This document shows, one piece after another, positions 1 to 9,200 of a stretch of DNA of 64,000 bases. The notes beneath the pieces were generated by a model that saw only the letters and a list, made by a program, of their open reading frames with translations, had not been told where the DNA came from and did not search any database. A program made the position numbers and the translations under genes. The stretch is from JALOKP01 sp963800865 (lineage in GTDB: Bacteria > Acidobacteriota > Polarisedimenticolia > J045). The stretch covers positions 620,001 to 684,000 of the forward strand of contig CAWDCL010000002.1 in the NCBI GenBank assembly GCA_963800865.1, read 5' to 3'. Every line of letters begins with the position of its first letter. Positions within the stretch are counted from its first letter, which is position 1.

Positions 1-872
1 CCCTCCACGTCGCGCTCCCGGACCCGCCGGACGAGGTGATTGAAGGCGAAGTTGGGCATGTTGCAGAAGGTCGCGCCGTGCTCGCCGATCGCCTTGAAGA
101 GGATCGCCGGGTGCCGCACCCAGTCCAGCGGCGACATCATCACGACCGGCACGCCGCAGAGCAGCGGCATGACCGCGCCGAGGATCAGGCCGCCGTCGTG
201 GTAGAGCGGCATCCAGTTGGCGATCACGTCGTCCTGCCGTACGTCCATCCGGCGCGCCAGGCTGGCCAGCTGGACCAGGACCATCCGGTGGGTGGTCGGG
301 ACGCAGCGCTGGTTGCCGGTCGTGCCGCTCGAGGTCTGGACGTAGGCGAGATCGTCGGCGCCGGCGGGGTGGTCGGACGCGAAGGCCCCGTCGCGGGCCT
401 GCGGCAGGGCTTCCAGGACCCGGCTGAAGCCGATCACGGGGCAGGGGATCCGGTTGGCGAACTGCTCGGCCAGCGTGTCGGACGTGAGCAGCGCGCGGGC
501 ATCGATGTCCCTGACCAGCGCGGCGACGTTGGCCATGTAGATCTCGGGGAAGAGCCGCTCGTTGGGGATGGTGTAGATCGACGGGACCGCGCCGAGCAGC
601 AGCAGGCCCCAGAAGGAGTAGAACAGCGACATCGTGTCTTCGTGGGCGACGAGCACGAGGTCGCCCGGCCGGACGCCCACCGTGCGCATCGCGGCGGCGT
701 AGCGCCGGGCGGTGATCGCGAACTCGGCGCGCGAGATCCGCACCGGATCGCATCCGGTCTCGATGTAGGTGATCGCGAGCGAGGCCGGATCGATCCGGGA
801 GCGACCGAACGCCTCGATCAGCGTCGCGGAGCGGTCGAGCGGCTCGAAGTCGATCGGTCGGGAGGTGGTCAT
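1..872 (-). CDS. Fatty-acyl-AMP ligase / acyl-CoA synthetase, C-terminal part outside window
   Basis: ANL-superfamily adenylating enzyme that activates a carboxylic acid with ATP, probably for loading onto the neighbouring carrier protein. The reading frame is open from an ATG at 872 to the window edge (about 290 residues), so the C-terminal half is missing. Visible are the phosphate-binding loop QTSSGTTGNQRCV (about residues 179-191) and MPLYHDGGL (about 221-229), the latter typical of fatty-acyl-AMP ligases, where MPLYHDMGL is usual. The gene lies 13 bases downstream of an acyl carrier protein gene on the same strand, which supports loading of a free-standing ACP rather than CoA. The exact acyl substrate cannot be told. 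The loop carries Arg-Cys where Lys-Gly or Lys-Ala is common. Confidence 0.9.
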   Translation of the reverse strand, partial: MTTSRPIDFEPLDRSATLIEAFGRSRIDPASLAITYIETGCDPVRISRAEFAITARRYAAAMRTVGVRPGDLVLVAHEDTMSLFYSFWGLLLLGAVPSIYTIPNERLFPEIYMANVAALVRDIDARALLTSDTLAEQFANRIPCPVIGFSRVLEALPQARDGAFASDHPAGADDLAYVQTSSGTTGNQRCVPTTHRMVLVQLASLARRMDVRQDDVIANWMPLYHDGGLILGAVMPLLCGVPVVMMSPLDWVRHPAILFKAIGEHGATFCNMPNFAFNHLVRRVRERDVE

Positions 873-885
873 CGTCCGGTGCTCC

Positions 886-1149
886 TCAACGGTCTTTCGC
901 GGCGGTCGCGATCACGCAGGCCGCCATCTTCTCGACGGAGTCCATGTTGTCGACGGTCAGCTCGGTGTCCGGCACGTAGACCTTGAAGGCCTTCTCGACG
1001 AAGACGCCGACCTGGGCGATGGCGAACGAGTCGATCAGGCCGCCGGTGACCAGCGGCTCGTCGTCCCGCAGGGGGTAGTTCGGGTTGCGGATCAGCTCGC
1101 GGCAGATGAAGGTCCGCAGCTGGTTCTTCAGGTCCGCGGGATCGAGCAT
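886..1149 (-). CDS. Acyl carrier protein
   Basis: An 87-residue carrier protein of normal ACP length. The phosphopantetheine attachment site is the serine in GGLIDSFAI (Ser41), followed by the usual amphipathic helix. It starts at an ATG preceded by GGAGG at a good distance and is followed closely by the adenylating enzyme, so the two form an operon in which the ligase would acylate this ACP. The motif is LIDS rather than the DSLD/LDSL of fatty-acid-synthase ACPs, which fits a specialised carrier (polyketide, lipopeptide or modified lipid) more than housekeeping AcpP. The final product is unknown because the rest of the cluster lies outside the window. Confidence 0.88.
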   Translation of the reverse strand: MLDPADLKNQLRTFICRELIRNPNYPLRDDEPLVTGGLIDSFAIAQVGVFVEKAFKVYVPDTELTVDNMDSVEKMAACVIATAAKDR

Positions 1150-1171
1150 CTCGGGCCTCCGGGGGCCGCAG

Positions 1172-1177
1172 ATTGTA
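1172..1177 (-). promoter_or_regulatory. -10 box of the ACP/ligase operon
   Basis: TACAAT on the minus strand (5 of 6 to consensus), 22 bases before the ACP start codon, with a GGAGG ribosome site in between. No convincing -35 box is seen. Confidence 0.45.
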
Positions 1178-1867
1178 CGGCGTTTCGGGGACCCGGGCCG
1201 TCACAGGCGCCGCTCGCAGCGGTAGCGCCGGGCCGCCGGCCCGGCCCCCGCGGTCCAGGTGAGCCCGAGCGGCGCGCGGCCGGAGACGGCGAGCGTGCCG
1301 TGCTCGTGGAGCGCGGCGTGGTGGGCGGCGCAGAGCGCGACGCGGTTGGCGGCGTCGTCACTGCCGCCACGCGAGCGGAAGACGACGTGATGCTCTTCGA
1401 TCGTCGCGCGGGCGGTGCAGCCGGGAGCCGTGCAGCGGAAGCCGTCGCGGCGGTAGATCGGGTCGGCGGCGCGTCCGGGGAAAGCGCGCGGGTCGTCCCA
1501 GGCGAAGGCGGCTTCCTCGAGCAGGGCCAGCAGGCCCGACCCAGGCCGGGGCGCGCCGGGCGCGGACGGAAAACATCCGGGCCGCGAGCACGGAGGGGAG
1601 GGCCGGTTCCTCCGGCCACGCGCGATCCCACGGGACGCTGTCGGCCAGCGCGGTCAGTCCGCGCCGCGCGGCCTCGACCGCGGCGAGCAGGTCGTCGGCG
1701 AGCGACTCCGGCAGGTGGAGCCGGAGGAAAACATCCGGGCCGGGTTCGAGCGCCAGCAGTCCGGCCTGGAGCACGCGGCGGCGCGCGAGTCCGGGAGCGC
1801 GGCGCAGCGCGGCGGCCCAGGCGGCGTCGGAGAGCGGGCGCGGCGGGGCGCCGGGGCGCTCGGGTGC

Positions 1868-2035
1868 GCGCTCGTTCGCGGCCTCGCGCAGGCGCTCGTC
1901 CGCGGCCTCGCGCAGGCGCTCGTTCGCGAGCTCGCGCAGGCGCTCGTCCGCGGCCTCGCGCAGGCGCTCGTTCGCGGCCTCGCGCAGGCCCTCGTTCGCG
2001 GCCTCGCGGAGGCTCTCGTCCGCGGCCTCCGGCGT
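1868..2035 (-). repeat. 24-bp tandem repeat inside the HNH gene
   Basis: About seven units of 24 bp, each encoding an eight-residue unit of the form LREAANER or LREAADER. The array predicts a charged continuous helix linking the helical N-terminal part to the HNH module. Unit length is a multiple of three, so copy number can change without shifting the frame. Confidence 0.85.
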
Positions 2036-3639
2036 CAGTTCGAGATCGCGCCGCGCGAGCGCCCGGGCCTCGTCGCGCAGCCGCTTGACGGTGGCCTCGC
2101 GGGCGCGGGCGAGCCAGGCGCGTTCGACGTCGTCCGGGACGGGGCCGCGGCCGAGCGTGCGCAGGACGACGAGCAGGGCGTCGAGCCCGAGCGTGCCGCG
2201 CTCGTAGGCGTCGCGCAGGAGCGGGAAGCGGGCGAGGCGGCGCGCGACGGCGACGCGGTCCTCGACGACGGTCGCCGGCAGGCCCAGCCGGCGCTCGGCG
2301 TAGTGGCCGATGCCGGCGAAGCCGAGCGTGGCCCACGCGCCGCGGCGGGAGAACTCCAGCACGATCTCGCCGAGGCGGCGCATCAGGGCGTCCTCGAGCA
2401 GGACGAGCCGCCGGAGCTGGTCGTTGAGCGCGAGCGGTCCGCCGTGGCCGGCGCAGGCGTCGAGCAGCCGGAACTCGGCGAGCGAGGACTCGGCGCGGCG
2501 CAGCAGGTCGTCGAGCCGGGGTGTGACCGCGGAGAGCGCCGGATGCGGCAGGGCGGCCCAGCGCGCGGTGGCCCGCTCGAGCCGCTCTTCCCGCCGGGGA
2601 TCGCGTCCGCGATAGCGACCGGCCGGCCGCCGCGCCACGCCCAGCGCGTCGCTTCCTCCGCGGCCGAACGCGGTGGCGCGGAGGGTCCCTGGTGCGCCGG
2701 ATGCGCGGGTCGCGCCGAACGCGCCGGGTGCGTCGGCGCCGCGGAGCGCGCGGGCCGCGCCGGCCATGCCGGGGCCGCGCCGGCCACGCCGGCCAGCCGC
2801 CGGTCGCACCGAGCGCGCCGGGTGCGTCGGCCACGCGGAGCGCGCCGGGCCCGCCGAAGACGCCGGGCGTGCCGAGCCGGCCCGCCGGCGCGGGAGCCAG
2901 GCTCCCCGACATGGATTCCGCGAGCAGCGCGTCGATCGCCTCGGCGAGCGATCCGTCGTGCCCGGCGAGCGCGCGGTGCAGATCGACGACCTCTTCGAAG
3001 GCGGCGCGGATCGCGGCCGGGAGCCGGAATTCGACGAGGCAGCGCGGCTCGTCGTCGAGCTCGGGGTCGCCGGCGAAGGGGCTGGCGGTCGCGGTGACCT
3101 TGGGGGGGCCGGCCTCGGCCGCACCATCCGCTTCGCCTTCCACTGTGACGATCGCGGCGCCTGCAGCGCCCGCGAGTGCGGCCCGCACCTCCGACCGCAG
3201 GACGCGCAGTGGCAGCTCCCGGGCCCGCGCGACCCACCGCGCGAGCAGGGCGTCGTCAGCGGCGTCGCCAGCCGCGCCAGCGACTGCAGCGACGCGCACC
3301 ACCCGCGCCACGAGCCGCGCGGCTTCGGCCCCGAGCGGCACACCGCCGTCGTCCCCGGTGAGCGCGCGCGCCAGCCCCGGGCAGCGCGCAAGGGCGCCGC
3401 CGAGATCCGCCCACTGCCGGACCCAGCGCGCCGTGCGGCCAAAGCCGCTCGCGGGCGTGGTCCTCGAGCCGGGCCGCGCCGCAGGGGCGCCACGCCCTTG
3501 CCTCCAGGAACGCCGCCGCGACGCGTGCCAGCGGCAGCGCGAGGCGGTCGTGCGCGACGCGCAGCTCGAGGGCCAGCCGATCCAGCCGCAGGAGCCGGAC
3601 CGGCGGGGGCGGGAAGCGCGCGAGGGCCTCGCAGTCCCC

Positions 3640-3745
3640 GCTCCTTCCGCTGCCGTCGATGATTCCAGGGGCTGGAGCTGCTCCTTCCGCTGCCGTCGGT
3701 GATCCTGGCGCTGCATCCGCTCCTTCCGCTGCCGTCGATGATTCC
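3640..3745 (-). repeat. Three imperfect ~40-bp repeats near the HNH gene 5' end
   Basis: Three copies of a 27-base core begin at 3640, 3680 and 3719; read on the minus strand the core encodes GIIDGSGRS. The spacings of 40 and 39 bases are not multiples of three, so successive units are in different frames. This may itself explain some of the frame confusion at this gene's 5' end. Confidence 0.75.
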
Positions 3746-3958
3746 GGAGGTGCCGTGGTCATCGCTGAGCTCGCCGTAATCGCTGCTCCTGCTGCGGCTG
3801 CTGACGGCGCGGTCGCCGCCGCCCGCGTTGTCGCCAGCAACGACCGTGCCGAGGCGATCCGCCGGGCGCACGGGAGCGGCCGGCAGGCCCCGCAGCGGCA
3901 GGTTCCAGCGCTCGCGGCCGACCGTCGCCGACCAGTCGATGAGGATTCCCACTGACAT

Positions 3959-4207
3959 GCGATCATTATATCACATGACACACAAAATACCACTATGCGT
4001 CGCACGAAATCCCGGCTCGGAAGTGTCCCGAGAGAGGAACGCGCACCCGCGCGGCGGCGTGGTCGTCGTCGGACGAGACGTCACGGCAGGCGACGCGGGA
4101 TCGTCGAGCGCGAGCGGCTGCTTTCCGGGTCGAACCGACCGGCCAGGGCAGCTGCGAACGCAGAATCACTCATCGCTCGCGACGTCCCCGCCGGGAATGC
4201 CACGCCG
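3959..4207. other. Intergenic stretch upstream of the HNH gene
   Basis: Contains an unusually AT-rich patch (about 3962-3995) for this genome, which could hold the HNH gene promoter. No other gene or signal is recognised before the tandem repeat starts. Confidence 0.4.
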
Positions 4208-4630
4208 CTCCGGGAGGCGTTCCGCGCCCGGCAGATCCGGGAGGCGTCCCGGGCTGCGCGGGTCGAGGAGGCAGCCCGGGTTTCGCGGATTGGGAGGCGC
4301 CCAGGCTCCACCGCTCCGGGAGGCGTTCCGCGCCCGGCAGATCCGGGAGGCGTCCCGGGCTGCGCGGGTCGAGGAGGCAGCCCGGGTTCCGCGGATTCGG
4401 GAGGCGCCCAGGCTCCATCGCTCCGGGAGGCGTTCCGCGCCCGGCAGATCCGGGAGGCGTCCCGGGCTCCGCGGGTCGAGGAGGCAGCCCGGGTTCTGCG
4501 GATTCGGAAGGCACCCTGGCTTCACCGCTTCGGGAGGCCCCCGGGCTCCGCCGTTCCGGGAGACGGCCCAGGCCCCGCGGTTTCCGGAGGCTGCCCGCGA
4601 TCCGCGGCTCCGGGAACGCCCAGGCTCCGC
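4208..4630. repeat. 107-bp tandem repeat with hairpins, intergenic
   Basis: Units begin at 4208, 4314 and 4421 with the same opening CTCCGGGAGGCGTTCCGCG; the first lacks one base. Degenerate pieces continue to about 4630. Each unit contains an inverted repeat CCCGGGCTGC / GCAGCCCGGG with a 13-base loop, perfect in the first two units and with one mismatch in the third. The unit length is not a multiple of three, so open frames here do not persist and I treat the array as non-coding. It fills most of the space between the HNH gene and the serine hydrolase. Confidence 0.85.
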
Positions 4631-4634
4631 GCCG

Positions 4635-6230
4635 CTACGGGACGGGAAGTCGGCTCACCAGCTCGCGCGCCTTCTCCTGCGCCGAGCCGATCCCGTTCCC
4701 GTTGCTCAGCACGACGACCAGCGCGTCGCGGTCGCGGTAGATGTCGAAGGCGCCGTACGCCCCGGGGAACGAGCCGCCGTGCCCGGCGACGCGGTCGCCG
4801 GGGGTCCCGCCGAGGTCGAAGCCGAGCCCGTAGCCGCTCGGCGTGCCCCGCGGGCCGCTGTCGGTCCAGAGCGTCTCGAGCATCGCCGCGGAGACCAGCT
4901 TGCCGCCGCGGAGCGCCCGCTCGAAGCGCTGGAGGTCGAGCACGGTCGAGACACAGCCTCCGGCGGGGCTGCCGAAGCGCGGCACGGTCGACAGCGTGTT
5001 CCGCCACACGGTCCGGTCCCCCTCGCGATCCTGGTAGTACCCGACAGCGATCTCCGCGCTGCCGCCCGCAAGGTCCGCGCAGCCCGTCGCCGTCATCCCG
5101 GCAGGGCCCCAGATCGCGCCGCGCACGGTGTCCTGGTAGGGACGGCCGCTGACCTTCTCGATCACCGCACCGAGCAGGATGAATCCCGAGTTGCTGTACT
5201 GGAAGCGAGTGCCGGGCGGGAAGGCGAGCTTCGCGTCCGCGAACAGCGGCTTGAAATCATCGACGCGCCGGTACTTCCCGCGGGCGCCGGTGAAGCGCGG
5301 ATCGGCGAGGAAGTCCCCGGTCCCGGCGGTGTGCGAGAGGAGCTGGCGCAGCGTGATCGCCCTGCGGTCCGCGGCGGAGAGCCAGCCGCGGCCGAGGTAC
5401 TTGCCCAGCGGATCGTCGAGCGACAGCTTCCCCTGCTCGGCCAGCTGCGCGATCGCGACCGCAGTGAACATCTTGCCCATCGAGCTCAGACCGAAACGGG
5501 TTTCCGGTCGATTCGGGATCCCCTTGTCGCGATCCGCTTCGCCATAGCCGCGGGCGAACAGGACCCGGTCGCCGCGCGCGACGAGCACGCTTCCCGAGAA
5601 CGCCTGCCGGGCCGCGAGCGGCGCGAGATAGGCGTCCAGCTCGCGGGCCAGCTCCTCCTCGTCGATCGGCGTTCGATCGACGGCGTCGACCGGGGGGCGC
5701 GCGGCATTGAACATCAGCGTGGCGATGCGGTGCGGCGGCGCGGGCTCGATCGTGATCATGATCCCCAGCCAGCGCTGCGACCGCTCGGTGCGGACGATTG
5801 CGACCATCCCGTCCGGCATCGGTCTCGCCGGGAATCGGCGTTCGGCGTGGAACGCGAGCGTGCCGTGGAGGTCGTGCATCGTGCCGAGGAACGAGGTCAG
5901 GTCGTCCGCTCCGGCCTCGCCGCGGAGCGCGGGCGTGGTCCGGGTCTCGACGAAGGCGGCCAGCGCCGCGCCGTCTCCCTGGTTGACGACCTCGATCAGC
6001 TCGCGCATCCGCGCACCGGCCGGCGTGGCCGGGAGCGCTGCCGTGTCCTGGAACTCGCCCGCGGTGACCTGGGCCCGGACCGGGAGCGGCGCGGTCAGCA
6101 GGGCGGCCAGCAGGGCGGCCCGCAGGACGGCTCGCAGGACGGCGAGGAGCAGCAGGGATCGCAGCGCGGTTCCTCCTTGCCGGAAAACGCCCAGGGACCA
6201 CGGAAGTTCCCGATCGCGGACGAACCCCAT
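4635..6230 (-). CDS. Secreted serine beta-lactamase-family hydrolase (PF00144)
   Basis: Penicillin-binding-protein/class C beta-lactamase fold, probably an exported esterase or peptidase. Catalytic motifs are all visible: SMGK (Ser250 and Lys253), YSNSG (about 345) and HGG (about 484) in place of KTG. An N-terminal hydrophobic signal sequence is followed by about 150 residues of a domain typical of these Acidobacteria-type proteins before the catalytic domain. The ATG at 6230 leaves a 22-residue polar stretch before the signal peptide. A strong AAGGAGG lies seven bases before an in-frame CTG at 6164, which would give a tidier signal peptide, so the true start may be that CTG. The true substrate cannot be inferred. 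Confidence 0.9.
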   Translation of the reverse strand: MGFVRDRELPWSLGVFRQGGTALRSLLLLAVLRAVLRAALLAALLTAPLPVRAQVTAGEFQDTAALPATPAGARMRELIEVVNQGDGAALAAFVETRTTPALRGEAGADDLTSFLGTMHDLHGTLAFHAERRFPARPMPDGMVAIVRTERSQRWLGIMITIEPAPPHRIATLMFNAARPPVDAVDRTPIDEEELARELDAYLAPLAARQAFSGSVLVARGDRVLFARGYGEADRDKGIPNRPETRFGLSSMGKMFTAVAIAQLAEQGKLSLDDPLGKYLGRGWLSAADRRAITLRQLLSHTAGTGDFLADPRFTGARGKYRRVDDFKPLFADAKLAFPPGTRFQYSNSGFILLGAVIEKVSGRPYQDTVRGAIWGPAGMTATGCADLAGGSAEIAVGYYQDREGDRTVWRNTLSTVPRFGSPAGGCVSTVLDLQRFERALRGGKLVSAAMLETLWTDSGPRGTPSGYGLGFDLGGTPGDRVAGHGGSFPGAYGAFDIYRDRDALVVVLSNGNGIGSAQEKARELVSRLPVP

Positions 6231-6284
6231 CTTCCCGTCGGCTGTGCGGGGCGAGTCCGCCCCGGCCCTTCCGAGTGACGGGGA

Positions 6285-9200
6285 CTAACCCGCGGAAGCC
6301 GACGCGAGGTGCGCCTCCACCCGCGCGCCCCCTCGCTCCGCCCGCAGCGCCTCGATCGCGCGCCGCGCCGCGTCCCGCTTGCGGCCGCGGATGTCACGGA
6401 AGCCGACGACCTCCGCGCCGCGCTCGAGGATCTGCACCAGCCGCTCGTAGTCCCCGTCGCGACCCGCCTCGTCGACGGCCGCGAGGAACCAGGCGAAGAA
6501 CGCGTCGTCGTCGCGGTTCCACCCGCGGCCCCAGGTCCGCAGGAACGAGCAGGACGCGACCAGCCGAAGGACCCAGGGCGGCGCCGCCACCGGAAGTTCC
6601 AGGTCGCGCCCCAGCACCCGCAGCCGCGGCCGCACCAGGAAGCCATAGGAGAGCGAGTCGCCGCGCGCGGGGTCGATGCCGTACTTCTTCCGGTCGCGCT
6701 CGAGCTTCTCCGGGGAGGTGAGCAGGCGCGCGACCCAGAACTCGTCCTTGGGGGTCATCAGCTGGAAGAACGCGCGCAGCGCCGCCCGCGTCGCGCGGAA
6801 CCCGTGCTCGCGAGAGTCGTGTGCCAGGACCGCGCGCAGGTGCGCCGTGTAGCGCTCGGCCAGCTCGACGCCGCCGTAGCGGACGAGGTCGGCCAGCGCG
6901 TGGGCGGCGTACCGGCGGTCGGCCTCCGGCAGCGCCAGCTCCTCGCCCGCCGCGAGGGCGAGACGGCGATACCCGGCCGCCGCGCCCGCGCCGCCGCCGC
7001 GCTCGCGCTCGATCAGTGCGGCGCGCGCCGCGACGGTCTCGCCGTAGTCCGCCGTCGCCGCGCTCGCGCCCGCCGCAATGCCTGCCGCTGCGGCGCCGAC
7101 CGCCATGCTCTCCGTCGCCGGGCCCGGCGCCTCTCCCGCGCGCCTGTCCCCGCGCTCCGCTCCGCAGGCGGCGCCAGCGCCAGCTCGCGTCCCAGCCGGA
7201 AAGCGCGCAGGTTCGCGGCGCGGTCCGCCGCACGGACATTCCCTTCGATCGACCGGACGAGCGCCGCCTCCGTCAACGGGAGCCAGCCCTTCTGGTACGC
7301 CACGCCGAGCAGCATCACGTTCACGAAGACGCGCGATCCCAGCTCGGCCTCGGCGACGCGCGAGAAGTCGGCGAACAGGCTGGCGTCGTCGCGGGTGCGG
7401 GTGCGGAGCAGTCCGGCGAGCGCCTCGGTGTCCAGGACGTCCCGCGAGGCCTGCGACAGGACCGTCTGCTGCGCGCCGAGGTTGACGACGGCCTTCGTCC
7501 GCCCGCGGTGCGCGACGCGGAGATTGCCGCCCGGGTGCGCGCCGCGGCAGGCCTCGAGCAGGTCGATTCCCAGCAGCAGGTCGGCGTCGCCGTAGAACTC
7601 GAACGGCGAGTCGGGCGGCGTCCCGCGCGACAGGACGAGGTGGCCGTAGACGCCGCCGTTGCGGATCGCCAGGCCGTTGCGGGTCACGAAGTGCGCGTGG
7701 TAGCCGTCGAACTCGCCGGCGCGCGCGACGATCCCGGTCAGCACGCCGATCCCCATCCCGCCGACGCCGCCGAGGTAGGCCGACCAGGTTCCCGACGGAT
7801 CGACGGCCGGAAGCTCCGGCGGCGGCGGCAGCGCCGCCGGCTCGGCCCCCGCGGTGCCGGCGACTCCCGTCCCGGCAGCGGCCGGGGAGAGAGCCGTCGC
7901 GCGGCCGCCTTCCGCACCGCCGCCCGCACCCGCCGCGGGCGCCGCCCGCCGCCGGATCGTCAGCCGCGCGAACGAAGGGCACGCCCGCGTCCGCGAGCAG
8001 GCCCCGTCGTCGACGCAGGTCGTGAGGTCGGTGCCGATCTTCGGCCCGAGCGGCGTCTCGATGACCGCCAGCCCCGGGCAGGCCGTCTGGTCGACGCATT
8101 CGAGGCAGTTGTCGCAGACCTCCTCGTCGATCCCGATCCGCTGCTCGCGCTCGATGAACCCGCGCTCGGCGATCCGGCGCTTGCGCTCCGCGCTCTCGCG
8201 GCGGTGCGCAGTGATCGCGCACTCCTTGTCGGAGATGATCACCTTCACGCCGGGGGACCTGACGCACTCCGACAGCAGACGCTCGTAGGCCTCGCGCTTC
8301 GACGGGTCGATCCGCTTGAGCAGCAGGCCGTCCGGGACCATCCCGCGCAGGATCCGCTCGATGTCCTGCGTGCGGGTCGGGCGCCCCATGATGTCCTGGG
8401 CGTTCTCGGCGGTCGGCTGGTGGCCGGTCATCGCGGTCGTCTTGTTCTCGAGGATCACGTAGGTGATGTCGAGGTTGTTCTTGATCGAGTCGGAGATCGC
8501 GATCAGTCCGGTGTGGAAGAAGGTCGAGTCGCCCATGAAGACCATGTGCGGGTTGTCGACGAACGGACCCATCCCCGCGCCGGCCCCGCCGCCGAGGCCC
8601 ATCCCGACGTAGTTCTGCATCAGCTCGGAGTAGGGCGGGAAGCCCAGCATCGTGTGGCAGCCCGACTCGCCGTGAACCACGACGTCGAGCGGTGCGAGCC
8701 CGCCCGCCACGCTGCCGGCCGTGCCGCTGCGGCCGGCGGCCGCCCCGCCCGCGGGGCCGCCCTTCCCCAGCCGCCGCTTGAGGTCGCGCGCCACGACCGC
8801 GGTGTCGCGGTGCGGGCAGCCGGGGCAGAAGGTCGGCGTGCGGCGCGGGATCGCATCCGCGCCGGTCCCGGTCTCCCGGACCTGCGCGATCCGCTCGGCG
8901 ATCCGCTCGCGCTGGAGCGAAGGGAGCCACGCGCCCCACGTCATCAGCTCCGGGCCGAGCACCTCGAGCACCACCGACGGGTTCATCCCGCCGACGGAAG
9001 GGAAGCCCGGCCGGCCGGCCGGGAACTGCTTGCCCCACAGCTCGGGCGCCTTCGCCATCCGCCCCGCGCGCACCGCGTCGGTGATCGCCTGCAGGGCCTG
9101 CATCTCGATGAACGCCCGCTTCTCCTCGACGACGATCAGCCGGTCGACGCCGGACGCGAAGGCGACGAGCTGCTCGGCGTCGATCGGGTAGGTCAGGCCG

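Larger units (their letters stand above)
1201..3958 (-). pseudogene. HNH endonuclease-like protein, broken by about three frameshifts
   Basis: The C-terminus is a clear HNH nuclease module: RRDGFRCTAPGC, then EEHHVVFRSRGG, then LCAAHHAALHEHG, giving Cys-x4-Cys, His-His and His-His metal ligands. Upstream is a helical region seen in multi-copy bacterial HNH proteins. The coding sense moves through all three minus frames: about 3420-3620 in one, 2850-3420 in a second, 1570-2640 in a third, then back to the first for the HNH end. The start is taken at ATG 3958, just downstream of an AT-rich stretch. Three internal repeat arrays lie in it. Either it is a decaying gene or, as other conserved genes here are also shifted, the assembly carries indels. 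Target and role unknown. Confidence 0.7.

Noticed and set aside
4166..4525. Two overlapping minus-strand frames of about 115 residues through the 107-bp repeat
   Set aside because: The repeat unit is not a multiple of three, so the apparent proteins repeat in different frames; no start signal or homology.
1868..4630. Tandem repeats considered as CRISPR arrays
   Set aside because: The 24-bp and 107-bp units abut directly without unique spacers, and no cas gene is in the window.
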